Positions 29,085-35,819 of a stretch of DNA of 64,000 nt are shown here, in pieces. The notes beneath the pieces are model-generated. The model did no database searches. It was not told the origin of the DNA and saw only the letters and a program-made list of their open reading frames with translations. This DNA is from Sphingobacteriales bacterium (GTDB lineage: Bacteria > Bacteroidota > Bacteroidia > Chitinophagales > Chitinophagaceae), in contig SEFP01000001.1 in the NCBI GenBank assembly GCA_004144185.1, positions 806,001-870,000 on the forward strand, written 5' to 3'. A program made the translations under genes and the position numbers. How positions within the stretch are numbered: position 1 is the first letter of the stretch; each line of letters begins with the position of its first letter.

Positions 29085-29252
29085 CTAGACCGAGCCGCGG
29101 CGAATAAAGCCGAGCAGCAGGGAAATGATGGCCAGTACGAGCAGGATGTGAATCAGGCTGCTACCGGCACCGAACAGATTCATACCACCGAATTGGCCCA
29201 GAAGCCAGCCGATAATCAGGATTACGGCGATGATGTACAGGATAGAACGCAT
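29085..29252 (-). CDS. Small two-helix membrane protein, Lmo0937/DUF5670-like
   Basis: A 55-residue protein: MRSILYIIAVILIIGWLLG, a short loop with GMNLFGAGSS, a second hydrophobic helix (LIHILLVLAIISLLLGF) and a basic tail IRRGSV. Proteins of this kind, common in Bacteroidota and named Lmo0937 family, have no settled function and are often stress-induced. The coding call rests on length, hydrophobic pattern, clean ATG/TAG and a strong terminator just downstream. Confidence 0.82.
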   Translation of the reverse strand: MRSILYIIAVILIIGWLLGQFGGMNLFGAGSSLIHILLVLAIISLLLGFIRRGSV

Positions 29253-29340
29253 AATTGACAGAGAGATTTAAGGGTTCGTTTAACATCTTTAAAAGACTGT
29301 GCCAGATAACGTTCTACACCCTGCTGTCGCGGGTTGAAAA

Positions 29341-29745
29341 TCAGGGACGTAGTCTCCGGAAAAGATACCGGGTAATAAATAACCCACCGGAACTGCTTCC
29401 CTGCGACATCTGCATATTGGAGCCGCTGGTTGCCTGAAACAGCTCCCAGCCGTCCTGCGCCAGTTCGTTGATCCGGCCTACGATCACACGGTCGTTATTA
29501 GATATATTTTCAAAATTGATGCCCACCAGACTGTAGAAATTTTTAAGTTCTTTCTCCAGATTCTGGCCGTTGTCATCGGTTGTCAGCAGGCGCGAGCGCC
29601 CCATTCCGCCGGGCACTACCGACTCGATGGTCGAGATTTGTTTGTATTCCCAGCGAACAGGTGCGGGTGGAGTCGTTGGCTGCTGGGCCATTGAAGCGGT
29701 TGCAGACGCCAGGATACAGCCGGCGATCAGAATCAGTTGTTTCAT
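29341..29745 (-). CDS. Exported protein with DUF4177-like domain
   Basis: A signal peptide (MKQLILIAGCILASATASMAQ) precedes a ~110-residue domain with the pattern WEYKQIST ... LAQDGWELFQATSG ... TRYLFRR, which resembles DUF4177 (WEYK at the front, DGWEL in the middle, a basic beta-strand at the end). The role is unknown. It is 134 residues long, monocistronic, and divergent from the dehydrogenase. Confidence 0.75.
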   Translation of the reverse strand: MKQLILIAGCILASATASMAQQPTTPPAPVRWEYKQISTIESVVPGGMGRSRLLTTDDNGQNLEKELKNFYSLVGINFENISNNDRVIVGRINELAQDGWELFQATSGSNMQMSQGSSSGGLFITRYLFRRLRP

Positions 29746-29846
29746 AGTTGAATCGTAAAAACTTGCGCGAAGCTATTCCGGCGCGCCTCCATATGCAAGC
29801 GGATCGTAGATGATTGCGGAATCAAAGGGTGTTTAGAGGCGGCGGT

Positions 29847-29854
29847 TACTTTTG
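29847..29854 (+). promoter_or_regulatory. Possible -7 element of the Ldh2-family gene
   Basis: TACTTTTG matches TAnnTTTG and ends 6 bp before the ATG, which would give an almost leaderless mRNA. No TTTG is found at the expected -33 place. Confidence 0.35.
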
Positions 29855-29860
29855 CGGGGC

Positions 29861-30934
29861 ATGAAGACGTATTCCTACTCAACGCTGTACGATTTTACAG
29901 AGGCTGTTTTCCGGAAGATGGGTTGTCCGGCAGCCGAAGCCACCACCGCAGCCACGGCTTTGCTGGCAGCCGATCTGCGCGGGATCGACAGTCACGGGGT
30001 GGCCCGACTGAGTGGCTATGTACGGCTCTGGCAGGCGGGTCGGATCAACCCGACGCCGACCCTTAGGATTCTGCACGAAACGCCCTCTACGGCTACGATG
30101 GATGCCGATGCAGCCCTCGGACTGGTGGCGGCCCCGGCAGCGATGGAACTGGCCATTCAGAAAGCAAGGCGGGCAGGCACCGGATGGGTGGCGGTACAAA
30201 ACAGCAATCATTTCGGGATTGCGGGGTACCATGCTATGCTGGCGCTGGAGCACGATATGATCGGGATTGCCATGACCAATGCGAGTGCATTGGTGGCCCC
30301 TACGTTTTCGACCGAACGGATGCTGGGCACCAATCCGATTGCGGTAGCGATCCCGGCCGGTACCCAGCCCCCCTTCGTAGCCGATTTTGCCACCACGACG
30401 GCGGCCAACGGCAAACTGGAGATGTTGCAACGCAAAGAGGAAGCGGCTCCGGAGGGCTGGGTACAGGATACTTCCGGAGCCCCTTCGACCGATGCCAACA
30501 TTCTTAAGAAAGCGGGGGCCTTATTGCCTTTGGGCAGCGACCGGACGCATGGGAGCCATAAGGGCTATGCGCTGGGCAGCATTGTGGATATCTGGAGTGC
30601 GGTGCTGAGTGGAGCCAGTTACGGTCCCTGGGTGCCGCCGTTTCCGGCCTATGTACCGATGCCGGAGAACATGCCAGGCAAAGGGCTGGGGCATTTTATC
30701 GGTGCCATGCGGATTGATGCGTTTCGTCCGGCGGCGGAGTTCAAGGCGCACATGGATCACTGGATTGACCGGTTCCGGAAGGCCACGCCGGTAGCTGGTG
30801 AGGAACGGGTGTTGATTCCCGGTGATCCGGAACGGGAGATGGCTGCGGTACGGATGCAGGATGGGATTCCGCTGTTGCCGGTTGTCGAAGCCGATCTTAA
30901 GGAACTGGCCGCGCAGTTTGGACTTTCGTTGTAA
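29861..30934 (+). CDS. Malate/L-lactate dehydrogenase family oxidoreductase (Ldh2)
   Basis: NAD(P)-dependent 2-hydroxyacid dehydrogenase of the YlbC/YiaK/ComC fold. Conserved features are ADLRGIDSHGVARL near the N-terminus, VQNSNHFGIAGYHAM with the catalytic His, LGTNPIAVAIP, DFATTTAANGK and HKGYALGSIVDIWSAVLSG. ATG at 29861 is preferred to the TTG three codons earlier. Malate, ureidoglycolate, sulfolactate or diketogulonate are all used in this family, and nothing local decides between them. An RHS relic begins two bases after its stop. Confidence 0.9.
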   Translation: MKTYSYSTLYDFTEAVFRKMGCPAAEATTAATALLAADLRGIDSHGVARLSGYVRLWQAGRINPTPTLRILHETPSTATMDADAALGLVAAPAAMELAIQKARRAGTGWVAVQNSNHFGIAGYHAMLALEHDMIGIAMTNASALVAPTFSTERMLGTNPIAVAIPAGTQPPFVADFATTTAANGKLEMLQRKEEAAPEGWVQDTSGAPSTDANILKKAGALLPLGSDRTHGSHKGYALGSIVDIWSAVLSGASYGPWVPPFPAYVPMPENMPGKGLGHFIGAMRIDAFRPAAEFKAHMDHWIDRFRKATPVAGEERVLIPGDPEREMAAVRMQDGIPLLPVVEADLKELAAQFGLSL

Positions 30935-30935
30935 G

Positions 30936-31021
30936 CTATCTGTTAGGGTCGCTCACGTAGTTGGCCACACTAAGCAGGCGGCCCAGCTTCGGATCGTACA
31001 GCCGCGCATTCATGTTCACAG
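30936..31021 (-). pseudogene. Relic of an RHS tip
   Basis: Read on the minus strand, this short piece gives VNMNARLYDPKLGRLLSV, then ANYVSDPNR and a stop. That is the hyperconserved RHS segment present in the intact gene (36,860-36,920) and in two of the displaced cassettes. It has no start and no toxin part. It marks the downstream end of the cassette array, directly beside the Ldh2-family gene. Confidence 0.85.
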
Positions 31022-31042
31022 TAAGTAATTCAATGTTGCCAA

Positions 31043-31411
31043 TTATATACCATATATGTCCCTAATTGATTTATGAAAAAGCACTGGCAACACACCAATA
31101 AGCATAATAATTATACACAAAACAACTCGAACTCGCTTCTTGTTTACATTTTCTTTACTATATTTTTTTGTTAGTGTATCTATGTCTATAGCTTTATATC
31201 TGACTATGGTAAACAAAGATGCTATTGCTAATATGATATATCCAATAGCTTTATTTATTTGGAATATTTTAAATAACTCCATTACAAATAAGATATTTAA
31301 AAGCAGGCAAAATAGGCAAATAGTTGTTATAGCTATAGCATAATATTTAGGATCTGCCTCTCTTCTATTTTTATAGAGGATGTATATTCTGTAGAATAGG
31401 TAGTCTATCAT
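31043..31411 (-). CDS. Three-helix membrane protein, candidate immunity protein B2
   Basis: A 122-residue protein with hydrophobic segments at about 24-45, 54-70 and 94-113 and a basic loop between the second and third. Its ATG shares a base with the toxin stop (TAATG), so the pair is co-translated. It is a clear paralogue of the protein at 32754-33125: 21 of the first 33 residues are identical, including MIDYLFYR and YY.IA..TICL. Coding sequence is much more AT-rich than chromosomal neighbours. The immunity role is inferred from order and pairing; a membrane location suggests that the cognate toxin acts on the inner membrane. Confidence 0.78.
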   Translation of the reverse strand: MIDYLFYRIYILYKNRREADPKYYAIAITTICLFCLLLNILFVMELFKIFQINKAIGYIILAIASLFTIVRYKAIDIDTLTKKYSKENVNKKRVRVVLCIIIMLIGVLPVLFHKSIRDIYGI

Positions 31412-32691
31412 TAGCGTTGAAATGTATAACTATTAAAACTAGTAACAGAAATATAAATCATTGACCCTATCCCAAGCCCCCCCGTATACGATTTGACGTA
31501 CTCATTGGCACCGAAGTAAACAGTGCTAGCTATCCACCCCCATCCCTTAGCATACCCAGCAACACCCATTATACCATCTGCAATGTTATCTGGATTCCAA
31601 CCATTTAAAGATCCATCTAAAACAGTAGTTCCTAGAGCAAGTGTATTCAATCCAAGACCTAGCACTTTAGTCGTTTTCCCAGCAACGGCTATATCTCTAG
31701 CTATGATTTTCCTTTGTGAAATAGTTGATGCCTTAAACACATATTTCCCTCCTATACCCATCATTTTACCTACTTTAGTTTCACTGGCATAACCCATAGT
31801 TGCACCTGGAATAACTGTTAGTTTACTAGTAACATCTGCTCCTTCTTTTACCGCCGGATGTTTAACTTTTCCATCCCCATCTCCTGGGTCACCGTCATGC
31901 AGCGCTTGATTCAGCAGATAACTCATCAGCGCTGAGCCTGCCCCAACCCATGGATCCCCGCCCTGTACATACGACGTCCCCGCGCCCATCCCGGCACTGA
32001 AAAACGCTCCCCCGACCTTGCCCAGATTCACCCCACCCATCGCCAACCCATGACCCGCAAACGCTGACACGCTCCCCGTCACAAACCCCGTCCAGAAATC
32101 ACCCCCCTGCGTTGCACTGAACCCAGCACCGATAAACCCGTGCGCTACCGCTCGACCCGCCTCCCGGGCAAAACTCATCCCAAACGTCACCGTACCGGTT
32201 ACATTGCCCGCACCGTCCAAAATATTGGACCCAACCACCAGGGTAGACCCGGCCGCCTGACCCACGCCCCACGTCAACGCACCCAAGGCAGCACCTGTAG
32301 CTGTGGTCGAAGCAAAATCGCCAATGTTGAAGTTGTGCTGCAACCCGCCGGGGGCCATCGCCGACTGCGCCGTATAGGTCGCCGCACTGATCGCTGCTCC
32401 AATGGCCATCGCGACCAGGATCGGATGGTTGCCGGAGGGATCGACATACGAGATCGGGTTGTTCAGCGCATAGGTATAGCGGTTGTAGGCCATCGGGGAG
32501 GCCGGATCGCTCACGTAGTTGTCCACGCTGAGCAGGCGGCCCAGCTTCGGATCGTACAGCCGCGCGTTCATGTTTACCAGCCCAAATACATCCAGCTGCT
32601 CATAGCCCGCATATCCCCACAACCACCGGAACTGCGTCGAAGACAACTTCTTTGCAGAGTTAATACCGAGTGTCGCTTTTCCCTGCACCAT
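31411..32691 (-). CDS. Displaced RHS tip with family-B toxin domain (cassette B2)
   Basis: It begins MVQGKATLGI and joins RHS sequence at FRWLWGYAGYEQLD. It then carries the RHS end motif NNPISYVDPSGNHP, a Gly/Ala-rich linker of ~180 residues, and the junction DGDPGDGDGK. The variable tip (about 150 residues) starts VKHPAVKEGADV and contains two glycine-rich hydrophobic stretches (LGLGLNTLALGTTVL; GIMGVAGYAKGWGWIASTVYFG). The tip is homologous to that of 33122-33718. It has no signal peptide or RHS barrel, so it is probably silent unless recombined into the full-length gene. Pore formation is a guess from the hydrophobic tip and membrane partner. Confidence 0.78.
   Translation of the reverse strand: MVQGKATLGINSAKKLSSTQFRWLWGYAGYEQLDVFGLVNMNARLYDPKLGRLLSVDNYVSDPASPMAYNRYTYALNNPISYVDPSGNHPILVAMAIGAAISAATYTAQSAMAPGGLQHNFNIGDFASTTATGAALGALTWGVGQAAGSTLVVGSNILDGAGNVTGTVTFGMSFAREAGRAVAHGFIGAGFSATQGGDFWTGFVTGSVSAFAGHGLAMGGVNLGKVGGAFFSAGMGAGTSYVQGGDPWVGAGSALMSYLLNQALHDGDPGDGDGKVKHPAVKEGADVTSKLTVIPGATMGYASETKVGKMMGIGGKYVFKASTISQRKIIARDIAVAGKTTKVLGLGLNTLALGTTVLDGSLNGWNPDNIADGIMGVAGYAKGWGWIASTVYFGANEYVKSYTGGLGIGSMIYISVTSFNSYTFQR
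31890..32640 (-). repeat. RHS-core direct repeat, copy 4
   Basis: DNA-level homology to 36290-37000 and 34620-35311, covering FRWLWGY through the GGDPW region. This is the segment through which cassettes could recombine with the full-length gene. Confidence 0.85.
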
Positions 32692-32753
32692 CTGCCGACT
32701 GCGATCCAGTCACCAAAGCAAATTCAAAACACAAAATTTTTTATAAAAAAATA

Positions 32754-33125
32754 TTATTTAACGCCATACTTATCTACCAGATATCTATCAAAGAATATAG
32801 GTACTAGACATAAAACTATGAATACAACAATATATATCCCACGATGCATTCTTTGAGTAGTAGTCTCATTTCTGTATTTATGTAACAGATAATCTATTTT
32901 CATAGTTCTATATCTGTATAACATAATCGAAAGGATAAACGCGAGTAGTAAATACGCAATTGGCTTTGTCAGCCTAAAACCTGTTAGAATCTCAATAATG
33001 ATCATTCCATGTATGCTTAGAAGAAGCAAACAAATTGTAGGAACAGCAATTCCGTAGTACCTAGGATGATCGTCCCTTTTAGCCTTGTAAAAGGAATATA
33101 CTCTATAGAATAAGTAGTCTATCAT
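32754..33125 (-). CDS. Three-helix membrane protein, candidate immunity protein B1
   Basis: A 123-residue paralogue of the protein at 31043-31411, with the same MIDYLFYR N-terminus and three hydrophobic segments. The start at 33125 gives an ATGA overlap with the toxin stop. A TTG two codons earlier is less likely. AT-rich. The family has no name that I recognise. Keeping the same order and overlap in both B cassettes supports a dedicated toxin-immunity pair rather than a chance neighbour. Confidence 0.78.
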   Translation of the reverse strand: MIDYLFYRVYSFYKAKRDDHPRYYGIAVPTICLLLLSIHGMIIIEILTGFRLTKPIAYLLLAFILSIMLYRYRTMKIDYLLHKYRNETTTQRMHRGIYIVVFIVLCLVPIFFDRYLVDKYGVK

Positions 33126-33718
33126 TTCCAAAATATTCCTGTGCCAGCGGTTGAAAAATCCATTTTACTCAAGTGAGTCCCAACTCCTACACCTGTCTGG
33201 TATTTCACAAATTCATTGACTCCAAAATAAACTCCGCCAATAACCCATCCAACGCCAGGAACAAAACTAACGACTCCTATAACAAGATCCGCTGTATTGT
33301 CAGCATCCGGGCCATTTACTCCCATATCTATTATTGATATCGCCACTCCAGCCCCTCCTAATACATCACCGGTTATACTCCAAAACTTACCTGTAATTGC
33401 CATATCCCTTGCTAGGTACAGTCTCCGGGCAAATGTAGCACCTTTGAAAAGATGCCTTCCACCTATACTCAGCATTTTACCTGTTTTACTCTCTGTAACG
33501 AATCCAATAGAGTTACCTTGAATAACTGTTCCTCTACTAAATACATCTGCTACCTCTTTTAATACCGGATGTCTAACTTTTCCATCGCCGTCGCCCGGAT
33601 CCCCATCTGGGTGCATAAGTCTATTCAGTCCATAGCTCATCAGCCCCGATGCCGCCCCCATCCACGGATCGCCACCGCCGATGTAGGAAGAACCCCTATT
33701 TAAGAAAAATAAAGGCAT
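33122..33718 (-). CDS. Truncated RHS tip with family-B toxin domain (cassette B1)
   Basis: After a short unrelated start (MPLFFLNR), homology to the RHS linker begins at GSSYIGGGDPWMGAASGLM, so most of the shared core is missing. The junction GDPGDGDGK leads to a ~150-residue tip (HPVLKEVADVFSR ... GVGWVIGGVYFGVNEFVKYQTGVGVG). The tip aligns along its whole length with that of 31411-32691. It lies 19 bp after the stop of the preceding immunity gene. It is a displaced cassette whose recombination arm has been shortened to about 100 bp. Expression would depend on read-through from the RHS operon. Confidence 0.72.
   Translation of the reverse strand: MPLFFLNRGSSYIGGGDPWMGAASGLMSYGLNRLMHPDGDPGDGDGKVRHPVLKEVADVFSRGTVIQGNSIGFVTESKTGKMLSIGGRHLFKGATFARRLYLARDMAITGKFWSITGDVLGGAGVAISIIDMGVNGPDADNTADLVIGVVSFVPGVGWVIGGVYFGVNEFVKYQTGVGVGTHLSKMDFSTAGTGIFWK
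33595..33697 (-). repeat. RHS-core direct repeat, copy 3 (short)
   Basis: About 100 bp homologous to 34620-34700 and 36310-36370 (GGDPWMGAA...GLM part). The homology breaks abruptly near 33697. Confidence 0.75.
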
Positions 33719-33737
33719 AATACATTAAATGTATATT

Positions 33738-34157
33738 TCATCTATATACATCTATTCCATCTGGTATTTTTAATAATATTCTTTTATTTATATAATCTTT
33801 TTTACTTAATGGGCCATACATTAAATTGTTTTCTTTATCTATAATATAATATAAAATATTATTGTGATCATCATATTTTTTTCCTGATCCTGTATCTTGT
33901 AAGGCTACAATAAATTCATTGTTATTATCTACACTTAGCACATTTTTATGTACCAATATACTATCATAGTGATATTTTCTCTTTGATTTATAGATTATCC
34001 CCCCCCTTTCCGGATACCCCACATCTATAGCATCATCTTTTGACAAGTAATAATAACCTTTACCTAAATTGTCATTATTTAAGATAGTTATAGGCAAAGC
34101 CCATATAAGAAGCAGAAAGATAAAGATCACGCTTCCAATTATTGCTAATTTTTTCAT
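33738..34157 (-). CDS. Membrane-anchored candidate immunity protein A2
   Basis: A 139-residue protein with one N-terminal hydrophobic segment (IIGSVIFIFLLLIWALPI) and a soluble domain with GKGYYYLSKDD, EFIVALQD, YYIIDKENNLMYGPLSKKDYINKR. The same elements are in the lipoprotein at 35321-35818, so the two are paralogues. The pattern resembles DUF3997-type proteins from memory, unverified. Its ATG overlaps the stop of the toxin cassette by four bases. Strongly AT-rich. An extracytoplasmic domain suggests neutralising a toxin that acts in the periplasm. Confidence 0.76.
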   Translation of the reverse strand: MKKLAIIGSVIFIFLLLIWALPITILNNDNLGKGYYYLSKDDAIDVGYPERGGIIYKSKRKYHYDSILVHKNVLSVDNNNEFIVALQDTGSGKKYDDHNNILYYIIDKENNLMYGPLSKKDYINKRILLKIPDGIDVYR

Positions 34158-35302
34158 CTTATAAATATTGTCTTATTATAGTAATGTATATTGAAATCAG
34201 CGCCCCATCTTTGAATACTGTAATGACCCGGCTGTCTTCCAGGATGGCCCCACCAAGTTCCAAAATTTCTAGTTGCATTCTCAAAAGATGTAACTTCTCT
34301 CATTTCGTAGTGATAGTCCTGATCTTGAACTTCTAAAATTATCGGGTAGACACTGAGTATCTTAAAGGTGGTACCACCATAGGTTGAAGCAGTTTCCCAA
34401 GGTAGATTAATAAATGCTTCAGTAGTGCCAATAGAGAAAAAGTCTCCTATTTTAAAGCCTTCCGGTATACGCAATCCTTCCCAGTTAATTTTGGAGTTAT
34501 CCACATAAATCTCTCCGCCCTCTCCGCTCAGCCAACGTTTATCAGCTTCACTTTTCTCTAGCTTGCCATTACCGTTAGAATCCCATTTTTTGTTTTTGGT
34601 TCTCCATGTTTCTCCATCTGGGTGCATCATTTTATTCAGCCCATAGCTCATCAGCCCCGATGCTGCCCCCATCCACGGATCGCCACCGCCTATGTAGGAA
34701 GAGCCCGCTCCCACGCCCATGCTGAAGAACGCTCCCCCCACCTTGCCCAAATTAATCTGACCCATATCAACCAGAGAGGTGGCAAACGAAGCCGCCGAAC
34801 CCGAGGCAAAGCCCACCCAGAAGCTCCCACCATTCGCATCACTCATCACCCCCCCAACCAACCCGTGCGCCGCCGCCCGGCCCGCCTCTTTCACAAAGCT
34901 CATGCCTACGCCCGTTACCGCTATGCCTTGGAAAGCGCTACCAATGCCATAGGTCACTCCACCCAGTACGCCACCCGTGATCGTAGTGGATGCAAAGTCG
35001 CCAATGTTGAAGTTGCGGCTCAATCCACCCGGTGTAAAGGCCGCCTGTGCGGTGTAGCTCGCCGCACTAATCGCTGCTCCAATGGCCATCGCTACCAGCA
35101 ACGGGTGGTTGCCGGACGGATCGACATAGCTGATCGGGTTGTTCAGCGCATAGGTATAGCGGTTATAAGCCAGCGGAGAAGCTGGATCGCTCACGTAGTT
35201 GTCCACACTGAGCAACCGGCCCAGCTTCGGATCGTACAACCGCGCGTTCATGTTCACCAACCCAAACGCATCCAGCTGCTCATGGCCAGTATAGCCCCAC
35301 AA
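34154..35302 (-). CDS. Displaced RHS tip with family-A toxin domain (cassette A2)
   Basis: RHS homology starts at FRWLWGYTGHEQLD, ten bases after the stop of the previous immunity gene, and an in-frame stop directly precedes it. There is no ATG until VNMNARLYDP, so this is probably a silent cassette (TTG at 35302 is nominal). NNPISYVDPSGNHP and the Gly-rich linker follow. The tip of ~145 residues (from PDGETWRTKNKKW) includes NGNGKLEKSEADKRW and HYEMREVT...RNFGTWWG. It aligns with the tip of the full-length RHS protein (GHLELGEANHVYR; NFEMHSW...RNFETLIG). Activity of the domain is unknown. Confidence 0.78.
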   Translation of the reverse strand: MWGYTGHEQLDAFGLVNMNARLYDPKLGRLLSVDNYVSDPASPLAYNRYTYALNNPISYVDPSGNHPLLVAMAIGAAISAASYTAQAAFTPGGLSRNFNIGDFASTTITGGVLGGVTYGIGSAFQGIAVTGVGMSFVKEAGRAAAHGLVGGVMSDANGGSFWVGFASGSAASFATSLVDMGQINLGKVGGAFFSMGVGAGSSYIGGGDPWMGAASGLMSYGLNKMMHPDGETWRTKNKKWDSNGNGKLEKSEADKRWLSGEGGEIYVDNSKINWEGLRIPEGFKIGDFFSIGTTEAFINLPWETASTYGGTTFKILSVYPIILEVQDQDYHYEMREVTSFENATRNFGTWWGHPGRQPGHYSIQRWGADFNIHYYNKTIFIR

Positions 35303-35311
35303 CCACCGAAA
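34620..35311 (-). repeat. RHS-core direct repeat, copy 2
   Basis: Roughly 690 bp homologous to 36290-37000. The right-hand boundary at 35311 is sharp and lies next to the A1 immunity stop, the signature of a tip displaced by homologous recombination. Confidence 0.87.
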
Positions 35312-35320
35312 TCACTTTAA

Positions 35321-35818
35321 TTATTCTTCTAAATGTAAATTCTCAGGAACTCCTAACTCTAATCTCTTCTTTAGATATTCCTGTTTAGTAAGAGGCCCAA
35401 TAACATTAGTATCATTTTTGACTATTATCCAATAATTATACTTATTTATAAAAATACTCTTATAATAAGGATCGTTTTTTAAAATGCTATCTGCTTCTTT
35501 TTCAGTGGCTAATCGGTCTGACTCTGAGTTATCGGGATATTTCTTTAAATCGTTTCTCAGCGAAGAAGCTAGCATAATCTTATGTTCTCCGAAATCTGGC
35601 TCTTGTAATACAACTATAAAATCCCAATTAAACTTATATGAAATGACCTTACCATGTATATGTTTATTATACTCCATTTGATGGCGTATTTCTTTTGTCT
35701 TTTCTCCTTCATCTATATAATAATAGCCTCCACCTAATTCTTCGGTGTAATCGCTGCCATTACACCCTTGAATAAAAGGAAGTAAAACTATAAGTAGTCT
35801 TATAATACTTTGCCTCAT
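35321..35818 (-). CDS. Lipoprotein candidate immunity protein A1
   Basis: A lipoprotein signal with Cys in LLPFIQGCNGSD, then a ~145-residue domain with GGGYYYIDEGEK, WDFIVVLQEPDF, NYWIIVKNDTNVIGPLTKQEYLKKR. ATG at 35818 is one base after the RHS stop, so it is directly coupled to the toxin gene. It is a paralogue of 33738-34157, whose domain is anchored by a membrane helix instead of a lipid. Its AT-rich composition differs from the RHS core. Immunity to the A-type tip is inferred from pairing, since A tips are always followed by this family. Confidence 0.78.
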   Translation of the reverse strand: MRQSIIRLLIVLLPFIQGCNGSDYTEELGGGYYYIDEGEKTKEIRHQMEYNKHIHGKVISYKFNWDFIVVLQEPDFGEHKIMLASSLRNDLKKYPDNSESDRLATEKEADSILKNDPYYKSIFINKYNYWIIVKNDTNVIGPLTKQEYLKKRLELGVPENLHLEE

Positions 35819-35819
35819 A

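Noticed and set aside
32140-32856. 238-residue plus-strand ORF
   Set aside because: Antisense to the RHS core; similar shadows recur at 34622 and 36537 because the underlying DNA is repeated.
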